64,000 nucleotides of DNA from Steinernema hermaphroditum (lineage: Eukaryota > Nematoda > Chromadorea > Rhabditida > Steinernematidae): assembly GCA_030435675.1 (NCBI GenBank), contig CM059623.1, positions 336,012 through 400,011 of the forward strand, written 5' to 3'. This document shows positions 28,354-40,518 of this stretch, in pieces. Under the pieces are notes generated by a model. That model was not told where the DNA came from and did not search any database. It saw only the letters and a program-made list of their open reading frames with translations. The position numbers were made by a program, and so were the translations under genes. Positions within the stretch are counted from its first letter, which is position 1, and every line of letters starts with the position of its first letter.

Positions 28354-30429
28354 ATGATCGTCTTCAGGGTACTCCTTCTAGTCCTGGTGAGGTTTTTGTT
28401 CGTTCTCACAGTTTATCCTTATTTCAGGCACTTGTGCCTTTCGCCTCTCCTACTCCTATAGACAACGGGCTAGTCGATTCAGAGTTTGTTAAAGGTAAGT
28501 TCTCGTGTTACTAGGGATTGGTGAATTCTTCGCCTTGATCTAAGTGAACAAACGTTCTCCGAGTGACTTCTTGATTAACGCAGCCTCCAAGTGTGCACTA
28601 AAAAGAGCCGAATCACGAATTTTGTACCTTTTTTGCTCCGCATCAATGATTAAGACTCAAGCAAAGCATTGTGGAATCACGCCACCGTGCCATATCTAAT
28701 TTTGCCTTTTTGGGGCTCTTTTTCAAGACCGTTCTAGGGATGTGAGTGCGGTCATACATCCGAGCAGGAATAAAGACCGAAACGATAACTCTCCCGTGAC
28801 GCACATTCCTAAAAAGATCGCATACGAGGCGATCTTCTGACCTTCTGAATTATAGTGGATATAGTACACACTCATTTTCTTTCCAAATGATTCGGCACAT
28901 GAAGATAGGATAGCGTGGACGGTAAAGTGTGAACCGGCTCCCAAATTTGGGTCCTCGATTCGTCGGGAGTCCTCTAGAGGAACGTCATAAATTCCATAAT
29001 TGTTCCCTCCTTAATCACCTTAATGGTGCACTTAATGAACAGAAAAAGAGGTCCCTCTAGTGAAAACAAGAATATCGTCCCCTCTGATACGTTCCTTCAG
29101 AATGCGTCGCAAACAAAGCAGTCGACCTGCTCCTCGTCCTCGACGGCTCCGGGTCCATCGGCGACGAAACGTTTCAGCTGCAGGTCGGCTTCGCCATCCA
29201 TCTGGCGTCCAAACTGAACATCACCCCCACGGGCAGCCACGTCGGCATCATCCAATACGCCGAGCAGCCCCAACTCGAGATCTCCCTCAATCAGTTCACC
29301 GACCCTAATCAGTTCGAGTGGGCGGCGCGCAGAATCAAGTACCTCTCCGGGGCCACAAACACGGGACAGGCGCTGCAGCACGCCTTGGAGCTGGGCTTCC
29401 AGGGCGCGCGCGGAGGACAGATCCCAAAGGTGGTGGTCGTGGTGACTGACGGTCAGAGTCAGGACAGTGTGGCCGAGCCGAGCCAGAGACTGAGGGACGC
29501 CCACGTCATGGTCTATGCCATCGGCGTCACCAATCTCGTCAACGTCCATCAACTGCACCAGGTTGACCCATCTGAATGGACTCGAAATTCTGATCGGGCG
29601 TCTTTCAGATGACCGGAAATCCTCTCCGAGTCCTCACCGTAGAGTCGTTCGATCAACTCGATAAGTCCCTCGCCGACTCCCTCACGTGGGATATGTGCAA
29701 AACTGAATTCAGTATGTTTCACTTGAGCGTTCGATCCCAATGATCGCTTCAGGACCCGGAACTCCGGACATCATCTGCGCCCCCGACCGTATCGGAGTGC
29801 GCGCGTCCACCAAGAAACCGTTCGACGGCTACGTCTTCGTCATGGATCATTTCCACAGAGAAGAGTGCCGGGCGGGCCCCGAAAAGTTCCCGGACCCAAA
29901 GAGCATCGGGATTACGGTACCCTTCACTGACTGCGATGTCCATCGTTATCGTTCAGTAGGCCCAGAAGAAAGCTGAACCAAAAGCGCTACCGTATCCTTC
30001 TTGCAGATCGAGCCGAAGGGAATTTTCGTGGAAGTGACGATCGTCTTCATGTTCCACTCGCTGTTCATGACGAAGGTGGACCAGATGGTCAAGATCCAGT
30101 GCTTCTACATGGAGGCGGAGAAGCCCGTGTCCGTGCCTCTCGAAGTGAGTATGATCACGACGCAGTTCCGCGAGAAGATGTACGAAATGCCGCGATGCGA
30201 GTACACCCTCCGGAAGGACACCGCCGACGGTCCCCTCGTGCAGTTCGCCTCCCTCGGACAGAGCGTCTATCACCGCTGGGAATGCAAGGAGGTCGACAAC
30301 AAGGACACCTTCGGAATGTTGGTCCACTCGTGCTACGTCGACAACGGGTACGGAGACCGCGTGGATATCCTCGATGAGAATGGGTGAGTCATCCTTATAC
30401 CACTTCCGGGGGGTTCCATTCCATGTGCT

Positions 30430-30496
<67 letters not shown>

Positions 30497-31081
30497 AGCG
30501 ATTATTTTTTCTACTGCTCAGTAAGGCATTTAGACGTCTAAATGTTGCACATGCTTTGTCTAGACGCACTTTTTGACACACCCCGTACATGTCTCAAACG
30601 TTGCAGATGCGGTTTGGACGCCGTTTTGCTGTCTACTCCGGACTACGACGGCAGTCTTCGTCTCGCAACGAAGCCATATCACGTCTTCAAATACGCCGAT
30701 CGACCCGTGCTTCAGTTTCAGTGCCAAGTGACGCTCTGTTTGAAGTACGATGGCGGCTGCGACGGGATCACGCCGCCTAAGTGCCCCGAGACGCTCCCGC
30801 ACCACGCGCACGGAAATGACCACGAGCACAACCACGTGAAGCGCAGTGGTCGCTTCAGTCGAGGCGCGGAGACCTTCGACGTCTTCACGAAGAAGCTGAT
30901 GGTCGTCGACGACGAAATGGCCGACGCCATCTCGTGCCCAGCCGGCGGCGCACCCGGTGCCCCGTCGACTACGGTAGTCGCCGTGATAGGTGCGTTGACG
31001 GCGCTGAATCTACTCGTTGCCGGTGTCACCATCGCCTTCTGGACGAGAAGACGCGTTTTCAAAGTGGAGCTGGGCTCCTGA
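28354..31081 (+). CDS. Cuticlin-like protein with vWA and ZP domains
   Basis: Exons 28354-28386, 28428-28494, 29101-29561, 29609-29711, 29753-29955, 30007-30383 and 30607-31081 give 572 aa. A signal peptide (MIVFRVLLLVLALVPFA) is followed almost at once by a von Willebrand A domain (VDLLLVLDGSGSIGDETF, the DxSxS metal site; later VVVVVTDGQSQD), then a ZP domain (IICAPDRIG ... VPFTDCDVHRYRS ... KVDQMVKIQCFYMEAEK ... SCYVDNGYGDRVDILDENGC). A dibasic VKRSGR cleavage-like site precedes the C-terminal membrane segment (VAVIGALTALNLLVAGVTIA) and a short basic tail. Nematode cuticlins of this order, such as CUT-6-like proteins, are released and polymerise in the cuticle matrix. A tRNA-Asn lies in the last intron. 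AATAAA at about 31129. Confidence 0.9.
30427..30500 (+). tRNA. tRNA-Asn (GTT)
   Basis: A complete 74-nt cloverleaf. The acceptor stem GCTTCCG pairs with CGGGAGC (one G-T pair), the D arm is GGCGCAATCGGTTAGCGCG, the anticodon loop CTGTTAACC has anticodon GTT, and the T arm is GGTGG-TTCAAGC-CCACC. The discriminator is G. A run ATTATTTTTT directly follows, fitting pol III termination. It sits in the last intron (30384-30606) of the vWA-ZP gene, same strand. Confidence 0.96.
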
Positions 31082-31273
31082 GTTACGGTAGTCAGATGTG
31101 AATATACGTGTGCCATTGTGGAGTCCTAATAAACACTTAATAATCAATCATCGTTTATCAAGAAAAACGTGTAAAGCCTGAAAACAATGTGGTGGTGAAA
31201 AAGTTCACAACGAAAATGAGAATCACATGACTGGCTCGAGGAGCAACAAGATCAAATATGACCGGTATAGATC

Positions 31274-34200
31274 TCAGAGGGAGTAGATGACCCGCGGCGT
31301 CCGCCTCTCCCGTCGACTTCCCGTTTCCGCATTGCTGATACTCTCGGCCTTCAGCGCATCGAACTGTTCGTTCATGAACGTTTCTAACGTTTTCGCCAGC
31401 TGAAACCAAGATAAATATAACAACAAGAAGGTGGATGACCGTTTACCTCGGTAATCTCCGAATCATCTCCGTTGTACGTTCTGCAGTTGTTAAACATCAG
31501 CTGGTAATCCGCCACTACTTCCTCGACGGACTCGTAATCGTTGTTCTTGAGCTTGTTCATCATCGTCCGCAAGTCCATCGGCTTCTTTACGAATTCTCTG
31601 TAGTCCGGCACCTCCTTGACATCCACGGGCTGGGCGAATGGCCACGACTCCTCGCGCCGCAGCGTCTCCCTCAGGATCGCCTCAACCTTCTTCAAGCTCT
31701 CCTTGTTGCCGCTCTGTTTTCTTCGCAAGTTGTGCATCACTGCGGCGGCGATCCGTGTGGGTGCTGGAGATCTTCTACTGGGGCGTGTGCGCTTCGGGGC
31801 GGGCTCGAAGTTCTCGTCTTCGTCAACTCCGTTCTCGTACATCTGCGAGGACGACTGACTATCGTCTTGACTCTCCTCCTCGTCCTCCGCCTCTTCAGAT
31901 TCGCCCTCTTCGCCGTCTTCATCCATGTCGTAATAGTATTTCCTCTTTTTCGGCTCGGACTCTTCAAATTTGGAGACGATCAATCTGTCCTTCTTCGTTT
32001 TCGCCTTCGGTTTGTACACGACGTCGGAGTAGTCATCATCCATAGGCTCCTCTTCGTCGCCAACCGACTCTGCTACAGAACCGCCTCGAGTACCGTCAGC
32101 ACGAGCAAACCGTCGTTTGCAGTTCATACACGTCCAGGTGCCTTCGGGAACGGCCGTCATTTTTCCTTGACGGAGGCAGCCGATGTGGGTGGCGCGAGTG
32201 CATTCGACGCAGATGGCCAGCTCCGACACGTCGCCTCGTTTCCGACAGCTTCTGCATTTGGCCTAAACGTCATCGTCAGAAATGCCCAAGGTTTGAGGCT
32301 CTCTTACCTGGAATCTGCTCGCTTCCCATCGAACGAAAGCGGTCACGCGTTTGTAGAACATGCAAATCTCCGTTAGTGAGTGCGCGGCGATGAGCTCTTT
32401 CTGCCAGAGGCCGTAGCACTCGGTGACCTGGGACTCCCACGGCTTCTCAACGTTGAACTCGGCAAAAGGGTAGTTGAAGAAGCCCACTTTGATGCACTGC
32501 ACGAGTTGCAGGAGTGCGATGGATAAGCGCTGAGTGGTGCTGAGTTCTTGGAGCTGCTCCGGGGTGTAGAAGGATTCATCGGAGCCGTGGGGCAGGATTC
32601 CGGTCTCGGGGTTAATGAACGAAGTAGTGTTGAAGCTTTCCGATAGCTTCTGCCGCCATTGGTCGCGGTCATACGGTAGCTGCGCAATTCCTCCGTTGTA
32701 CAACTTTTCTTCGAGGTCAAGAAGGAGCTGCGCGACTTCGTCGCTCCAATTCAGCGGAGTGTCCGGATTCAGATGATGTTCTTCAATCTCTGTTAGCGTA
32801 GGATCCTCCGCGAACTTCGTTACTGCAGTGATAAGGCGCTGTTTGAGTGGCGCTATATTGTCGGCAAGCTGACTTTCGCGATATCCACGGGGATTCAGAG
32901 CGCTGATAAACTGAAACTACTATGGTAGAGGCAGAAAACAAATGAGAGTCTTACGGTCTCGAAGTCAGAGACGCTGGAGAAGTAAGAGACTTCTTGGGCA
33001 TCGACTTCTTTGTATTTATGCGCGTGGCATGTGCTCTTCGATCCCGTGCAGGCATAGATGGCTTTCAAGTAATCAGCCCGGCTGATTCCTTTGGGCAGCT
33101 TTTCTACGGGAGTTGCGACGCTGCACTCGGGGATCTTATCCGACTCGATCGGACTGAGGCGAAGAAGAAGGTTCAATGAGTCCATAAAGTAGTACGAGTA
33201 GTAGGCACGGTCTTGTCCAAGATAGCAGTTAGTGTTCATCGCTGAAACTATACAGTACACCGAGAGCTCCGACTACAATCGCTTACAATTAGTCTTCTCA
33301 AGTTGCGCTGTCAGCTTCGCCTCACGACGCTCGAAAAGCTCCTTCTGGAACTCACGCACGGCGACGATCTCCGCCAGGTCCATTTGATGGTAGTGGACGT
33401 CCTTCAGTAGCAGCGCTTCGACTTCCTTCGTGTTGTGCACGCGGCGACCCTCGTTGACGTTCTTCACGTAGCGCACGATCTTCGTTGTGGTCTCCGTTTG
33501 CTTTTTCTGCTGATGGCTGCCGTTCTCGATCTCCTGTTGGATCTGTGTGGCGTTCTGCTCCTCGGCGGCGAACCACTTCCGAAGGTTCCTGCGTTCTCGA
33601 GCCAGGTTGACCGAGGCCTCTGCTTGTTCGTCGAATAACGATCTCAGCTTACGGTAGGTGAGAAGCTGTTCCATGGAGAGTTCGAGGAGTTTCAGCCGAT
33701 CTTCAGGGTCCATCTCGAATACGGACATCGTTTCGAACTTCGTAAGGAATCCAGGGTTCTCGTCGAGGAAACGGAAGCACGGGTCGTCGTAGAGATGACA
33801 GCCGCCGCGGGCTTGCATTCGAAACTTCTGCACGCTAGGGCCGCTGTAGTAGCCAGCGGTGATGAGGTTTACGCGCAGCCACTCGGTGATCGTCATCCAG
33901 TCAATGGGAAGATCCCTCGGCGAATCTCCAAGCGCGTCGCGGATCAGCTGGTGCCGTTCGGTAGCGTCACGAATCTGCTCTCCGTAGTCGGGGTGCTCGA
34001 AGTCAGGATACATGTCGTTGTTCGCCTCGTTCATATCCTTAGGGTCGGCTTCGTCGCCATCCTCTTCGGCACCGCATTCCGCTCGAAGCGTTAAAAGGGC
34101 TTGCATGATGGGCACGAAAGTGGAGAAGTTCGCGTCGTTGCACATAACGGCGAGCAGCACCTTGTCTAAGGTGATCTTGTTGGACTTCAGATGTTCCTTC

Positions 34201-35839
34201 AGGTTCATGAGAGAGGAGAACGAGTCGATGAACTGACAGAGCGCCATGCATCGCATCAGAACGTCCGTTGACAGCCATTCCGGTAGCTTCAACTCGGCGA
34301 AAGCGGGCATGGGCTTCAGATCGTCACACTCCAGATCATCGCGAGGCTTCTTCCACTCCTGCCGCGCCTCCTTTTCTTTCGCTTTTCTCTCGGTTTCCTT
34401 GCGTGCGGCTTCCTAAATATCTCTCTGGTCTTTTGTTTCTTTAAGGCAATTATTACCGCTTTCTGCACCTCAGCTATAAGCGCTGACAGATCGCTCATGT
34501 CCCTGCCGTTCAGAAGACGCTCCGTTTGACGCCATCTCGAAACGTCCCTTCCGGTCTGCTCAATTAGATCCAACGACTTTCTAATCTGTTCTTGTTGGGC
34601 CGCTATTCGTTGGGTCAGATTCTTCTTGGGCGACTTCTCTGACGGCTTAAAGAATTTGTCGATTGTTCCTTGCCCTTTGGATTTTCGTCCATCTTCCTTC
34701 TTCTTCCCTTTAGCCGGCGTCTCCTTAGTCTTCGAATCTTTGTCCGCACTCTTCTTCAGAGGACTGGTGGGCGCTTTCAACGTTCTCTGCTTCTTCTCGG
34801 TGTGGGGGAACACCGGCTCAGGTCCCGCGAAGATCTTCTCCCACGTAAGATGTCGTATTCGCAACGCAGGAGCTCTCTAAAGCAAGCTACGGTAATAGGT
34901 GTGACGAGGTGGGCTCTCGCCAAGAATCCCCCGAGCAGTACCATAACCCACGCAGAGAAGAACTAAACACATGCCTTGAGAGTGACTTGGTTGTCGTCTT
35001 TCTTAGTCTCCGCTGAACACTTCATAAGCAGCCGAAGAGTTTCCTTCGAATGGATAAATTTCGCTTTACGCCTGAATGCATCGACTGAGGGGACGTATTG
35101 ATAGCCAAAACTCACGTCATGTAGGTGTGATCCACGCCTGAATACACATTCTTCTGCCCGCATTTTGTGAATTTCGTTTGGAATATCCTGATCTTGTCGA
35201 ATGATTCAGGATTCTGCACGTATAATCTATAGGAGTATTCCTCGGGTTCGGGGAGCTTAACCGAGTCATCACCCCTAAAGCAAACTCAATGAACCACAGA
35301 ACGGAAATCGGTGCGATGCAACCTGTTCTCCTTGTCCGACAGACGGCGATTTGTTCCTCGCGGGTTATGATCCACACCAACAACAATGGCTTCACCCTTC
35401 TGAGTGCTGACGGTGAGATACACGTGTTCTCCAATGAAAAACCGTCGATTGCAAAACGTGCTCAGATCTGCAGCAGCATCGTCGATCTTTGCACGGTGGA
35501 TATAGTTGCTGAGGATGTACCACAAAGGCATCGCCAATTGCGGCGCGATCTCCTTTAAACGCTTCTGAAACGACGCATCAGATCGATTTGCAGATAAGTT
35601 CAGGCTACCTTGGATTTGTCTTCCGACTCTTCAGCATCCACGTAAAGCATGTTAGTTTTGCCGGTGAATCCACAGCTCCACACGGCGCTCTGCGTGAGCA
35701 TGGCACGCTCGAAGTAGCCGTCATAGTCGGTGAAGCCTTCGTTCGTCTCCTCGAGATAGAAAGCTGGCGTTGCCTCGTCCAGCTCCTCGTCTTCGAGCGT
35801 GTGCTCCGGCTCGAACGGTCGCCTGTTGACCACTGGCAT
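31274..35839 (-). CDS. BAZ1A/ACF1-like chromatin-remodelling subunit
   Basis: Ten exons on the minus strand (35839-35609, 35564-35323, 35274-35116, 35071-34975, 34876-34457, 34412-33287, 33241-32955, 32910-32308, 32262-31447, 31399-31274) give 1368 aa. Order of domains: WAC at the N-terminus (MPVVNRRPFEPEH ... YFERAMLTQSAVWSCGFTGK); a charged lysine-rich linker; the KKPRDDLECDDL block before a DDT domain (LPEWLSTDVLMRCMALCQFI, about residue 415); a WAKZ/coiled-coil region; a PHD finger at about 1056-1102 (CRSCRKRGDVSELAICVEC ... HIGC ... CMNC); and a bromodomain near 1250-1340 (WPFAQPVD ... VPDYREFVKKPMDL ... MFNNCRTYN). This is the ACF1/WSTF plan: the partner of an ISWI ATPase that spaces nucleosomes. 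The intron at 34877-34974 uses a GC donor. A TTCCAG acceptor lies 8 nt before the ATG. Confidence 0.93.
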
Positions 35840-38049
35840 GGAGCGATCTGGAACGGCATGGAATTCAGTGTTATGTATCGGCGAATAAATCGAAACACGA
35901 AATACGGACGCACAACATCGACGTCGCCGCATCGCTCTGTTCGCGGCACGCGTTCGCCGGCTCTCAGTTCTCTTCCTTCCTAGCAAATAACAAGTAAAAA
36001 ATTAGGAAGTGGCCCGTGTTAGAGAGTACAGTTGATTCGAGGATGAATTTGAGGCTATGGTAGAATCCCGTGAAGCTCAGAAGGCTGCACCATAACCGAA
36101 ACGGGTTCGGAAACTCTCGATCCAATAAAATCCTCCAATTCCTAGTACAACCGAAGGGCAACTTCAACATCGCATCACTGAAACCCACAACGGCGTTTCG
36201 CAACCTGAAACTAACCCTAAAATTCTGAACATTAGAAATCGATTGACGCGAACAACCAAGGCAGTGCTGATGTGCTCCCAGCAGTCGCCCAAAATCGCCA
36301 AATCAGCCAATCTTGAGCCGTACAAAAGGCAGTTAACAGATCTACCGTACCCGGATGTCCGAACGAACTCAGAATCCGGCGAAAGCGTTGATGATATCAC
36401 AGAAAAATGGAGAAATTCGAAAAGAAAGGAAACAACGCGTAGACATACACACACAACATCACGAGCGCCCGGCCGCCTCGCTTGCTACTCCACTACTCGT
36501 TGGGGCTGTCTCTGTGCTCGAAATATAAACGGACAAGCCAACGATTTTGAATGCAGGCTAGGAAACAGTGGGAGATGCGCAGTTCTTGGCGCTTCTACGC
36601 CCCCTATCGGAAGCTCTTAAGCTCCGGAAGGCTACATTGAACAAGTTACTGTAGTCGAATGGGCAGAATTGGAGAAATTCCCCGCGGACGGCATAAAGAT
36701 ATATTGCGATGGTAAAAGCAAATGGAGGAATGTTTTTCGACGAGGCGAGCAAATAAATAGTAAACACATCAAGTGATCAATTTGAACGTGACGAATCTAC
36801 AGTATCCGGTACTGTATTTATAGTGAGTAAACCACGCATAAGTTCAGAATGCTGTTCACAGAAAATATAAGCGATAAATATCGGAAAAAGCGGCGTACCC
36901 GGAATGCAGCTAAGGTAAAACATTAATTTTGCCATATACGGTAAAATACAGTACCATGAAAAACCGAGAAAAATAAGAAAAACTGAAAAATCCACAAGAC
37001 AGCTATAATAAGGCACACCGACAATCGATATAAGCGAAAGAACTCACCGCACACCGCAGTGAAGAAGTGTCAATAAAAGTCACGAAAACCAAGAAAAATC
37101 GCCAAAAACGCCACCTGAGATGCTCTAAATCTCCATTGTCTCATGTCTAGACGTCTCGTCTCCACTAATTAGAGGCAAGGCTGACTAGAGCCAGTCTAGA
37201 CGGAAACACAACCCAGACGAGCGATACGCAGAGGAGAAGAAGAGTCGTGAAGTGGAGGTTGGCTGGAGAGGGGACCGAAAAGAGATTGACGAGCAAGCGT
37301 CCTGTGCGCGACGTTTTGGCGCCATTTTCCGAGCTTGTTAGCGCCGTGTGGCCGGCGTTCGCCTCTCCCGCTCGATCTCCACATGTGTGCGGGAGCTTTC
37401 TGACCTCTCTTTGTCTTCGATCCCCGGTCGGAGCGTTCCGAGTTTCGCCCACAATGTGCACTTCTGTTTACCGCTCATTTTGCCGTACGAATCGTCTTTC
37501 GCGGCGGGACCACTGGGGAAGTGCCGCGCGTGGAAAATCGTACTTTTTCGTGTTCGTCTCACGCGTTTGTCGCCGACGTCGGGCGATGTTGCCAGTCGTT
37601 TTCTTCTCCTTTGCTCCTTGGTCTTTTGATGTGATTGATAGCTAAAGTAGCTGTTTAGGGCGAGGACGGCGTTGGAAGAGGAAGTGGGTGATGAGGAGAT
37701 TCGCTCTGAGCACTATTCAGTTTTTTTTGAGGGCTAATTTCATTTTTTTGTCTAGGCGTTTTGGATAAGCACTGATTACTTCGCTAATTCACATGGTTCA
37801 GTTGACTGACTTATGCTTATTACGCCTTATCAATTGACTAATTATCAAAACTAACTACATAAGGGTACTGTATGTTCAAATTCGATGCGTTCGGCACAAA
37901 GCGACGGCCAATCGTTGGCAATAACACCAGCTGCCATGTGGCTACTGTTTTCTTTTTATTGATCCGTGATCTAATTACGGTCCTCTCCTAACGTTCCGCT
38001 CTTTTTTCAGAATCATTCTATGACTGACGTGTAGCGACGGCCTGCCGCA
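35840..38049. other. Intergenic region between divergent BAZ1A-like and SLC30A9 genes
   Basis: Contains no supported gene. Upstream of the BAZ1A-like start, an acceptor CCGTTCCAG suggests a leader intron or trans-splicing. A GC-rich block at about 37250-37640 has open frames on both strands, without domain similarity, and carries the E2F-like site below. Two GTCTAGAC palindromes (37145, 37194) lie just before it. Confidence 0.5.
37312..37330. promoter_or_regulatory. E2F/DP-like site
   Basis: ACGTTTTGGCGCCATTTTC contains the symmetric TTTTGGCGCCATTTT, an extended match to the E2F-DP consensus TTTSSCGC on both strands. It lies in the GC-rich block between the BAZ1A-like gene and SLC30A9. It could act on either, but both starts are over 700 bp away, so this is a motif match only. 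Confidence 0.35.
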
Positions 38050-39822
38050 ATGAATTCCGTCGTTCTTCTGCGAGGTAACCGTTCCTCGCCATTCAATACG
38101 TGAGCTGTAAAATCTAGAACTTACATCTCAACTGCGCTTGTCCTCGCGTCAGTCCCTGGTGTTCTTCTCAAGTTCAACCTCTGATGATCCGCCGTCCAAG
38201 TTCAAGAAGAGGCTATTCAAGGTCGCTCAGTTCCACCAGAAGAGAACTCGCACCTATGATGACAGCAAGATCGACGAGAGACGAGCAATGGCTGAATTCA
38301 ATCTGTCCGAGGACCACTTGAAGTAGGACCGCTGCATAAGATCGTTAATTACGGTTTGATGTCTAGAGATCTTCCTCGCGAAGCACACATGCCGAACACC
38401 CAAGTGCATAAGCTCTACGCTGTAAGCGACGTTTACAACAGGGCTGTGAAGGTAGGCCCTCTGAAGACTAGCAATATTTGCGTAGTTTGACCGTGATTAG
38501 GTGCATGGAAGCCAACAAGCGGTTCAAGCGAAGGGCCGTGTACTTCTCGGAACCCTCTCCGAGTCTGAGAAGATGAGGCTTCGACTGCGTGCCGAAGCTG
38601 CCAATGGTGCTCCCGGAGTGGCCAAGACGAAAGGAGCGGATTTCGTCGTCGGCATCGCATTCGCACTCAACACGTGCGACACCATTTGCAAATTCGCCGC
38701 TGCTTACGTCACCGGGAGCAAAAGTCTTTTCGCAGAAGGAGTCCATAGCACCATGGACACAGTAAATCAGCTAATTCTGCTGCTGGGAATTAAGTATTCA
38801 AAGAAGCACCCGGATCCGAATTTCCCGTACGGGTACGGGAATATGCGCTACGTCACATCGCTGATCAGTGGCTGTGGAATCCTCTCCTTCGGATGTGGTC
38901 TCTCTCTGTACCACGGAATCAGCGGACTCCTTCACCCTGCGGCTTTGGAGCCTCTTACTTACGTACATCTTGCATTTCTCTATTCTCTGTGACTTCTGTG
39001 TTTAGGCTTACTATGCTTTGTTCATGTCACTGTGCTTCCAAGGCGCGTCCGCTATGACGGCTTTCCGAGAAGTCCGGAGCAAAGCGGCTAACGCGAAGAT
39101 GTCAGTGTTGAACTACGGTATGCAGCAGAATGTCGCACGCACTGATTAGTAGTTTCGTTTAGTACAAACTAGTGCTGATCCGAGCCTAAACGTTGTCCTT
39201 CTCGAAGATTCTGCTGCCGTCACAGGTGTCGCTGTCGCCCTCACTGCCGTCTCTCTGAGCTCCTTGCTCAATTCGCCGATTCCTGACTGCATCGGCTCGA
39301 TTGTCATTGGCTGTTTGCTGGGTACGGTAGCTGCATTCATTATTAGATCGAACGCGGCTCACTTGGTTGGAAGATCACTGCCTAAAAGGATCGTTGACGA
39401 CATCACTTGCAGGCTATCGAATGATTCAGTGATCAGGTTTGTTTCGTCCATCACCGTGCTTATCTCCTATATCTCTCCTTAGATCTGTGCACGACGTCAA
39501 AGCGACCGCTTTAGGCGTTGAGCAGTCCAGATTCAAGGCAGAACTCGACTTTGACGGACGTGAAATTACACGAAAGTATCTCAGGGAACAGTGTGATTTG
39601 CCGGTCATGCTGCAGGTAGCTTAAAAGCCTTAAACCTACCAACAAATAATTAACAAATTGCAGCAAGTCCACAACGTAAAAACGACGGGTCAAATGGAGA
39701 TGTTCATGATCGATCACGGCGAAAAGATAATCGACAGGATAGGCGACGAGGTGGATCGACTCGAATCGGACATCACGAAGAAGCACCCTGACATCCGGCA
39801 CGTCGATCTGGAGGCACTTTGA
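38050..39822 (+). CDS. SLC30A9: Mitochondrial zinc transporter SLC30A9 (ZnT9) type
   Basis: Eight exons (38050-38074, 38118-38322, 38367-38451, 38501-38962, 39006-39117, 39163-39436, 39483-39615, 39664-39822) give 484 aa. A basic, serine-rich N-terminus (MNSVVLLRELTSQLRLSSRQ) looks like a mitochondrial targeting peptide. The acceptor for exon 2 was placed at AATCTAG (38117), because only this keeps the frame. The core is a cation-efflux domain: FVVGIAFALNTCDTICKFAA, SLFAEGVHSTMDTVNQLILL with the metal-binding H and D, HPDPNFPYGYGNMRYV, and later LEDSAAVTGVAVALTAV. The C-terminus (VHDVKATALGV ... FKAELDFDGREITRKYL ... HGEKIIDRIGDEVDRLE, ending RHVDLEAL) is specific to SLC30A9. It exports zinc from mitochondria in other animals. 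Confidence 0.95.
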
Positions 39823-40518
39823 GAAGTTGTGAATTTGAGTCGTGTCTTGATTTGGTCGCTCTTGGTTTCTGTATTCTCCCGGTGCTCGTTCGTCATCAAA
39901 CTGCTGATTTCTTTTCTCTAACTTATTCTATTAGGTACCGCTGTAATCTGACGTTCGATTCTCCAACTAGATTTTCTATTAAAACGGTTACGTCTATGTG
40001 TCTTTCTCGTGTTTGCAGTGTTCCTAGCAGTTAGTTATTTCAACTGTGCAAGGGAGAAGTGAGGCAATAGGTGCTTTTAGACTCCTCCTGTTCTACAACC
40101 GACTTGTCTGCACCTTGTTTGTCTAGACTGGCTGTTGTAAACGAACACTTGATGTTTTTTGTGTTTGTTAAGCCATAGTCTTGTTCTATAGACAACTGCC
40201 TGCATGTAGACAGCACTCTGGTTGTGCGCAAGTGTCGTTCAGTCAACGCTTGTTTGTCTAGACTAGTTATAATAGACAAGTGTCGCTCACGTGTCAGCAG
40301 AGCAAAACAGCACAGTGTTCTTAATTGTGGGTACGTATAAGGTTAACCTTGACCCGTTTCCACCTAAAACGATTGGAAAAACCCTCCACTTTTCTCGTGT
40401 TGGTATCACATAAATCTTGCAACCATGTTCTCATCTCCGTGGGTTCATTTAATATACATCGGTGTCGTTGCTACGTGTCCACGCGTTTATCGCTTTCAAT
40501 CGACATTTGCTTTCAGAG
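39823..40518. other. Intergenic; repeats of a TAGAC motif before the GalNAc-transferase
   Basis: No gene. Between 40100 and 40300 there are two GTCTAGAC palindromes (40121, 40256) and several related TAGACA/GTAGACAGC words, giving a loose repeat structure. A GCTTTCAG acceptor at 40509-40516 directly precedes the next start. Confidence 0.5.

Noticed and set aside
29060..29308. Alternative frames in the vWA exon
   Set aside because: The vWA frame is conserved, and the others are arginine-rich shadows of GC-rich DNA.
31435..32376. 313-codon plus frame
   Set aside because: It lies antisense to the PHD-bromodomain exons of the BAZ1A-like gene, and its leucine/valine-rich content is the complement of acidic codons.
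37247..37645. Overlapping open frames in the GC-rich block
   Set aside because: Open on both strands because of base composition; no splice-consistent model.
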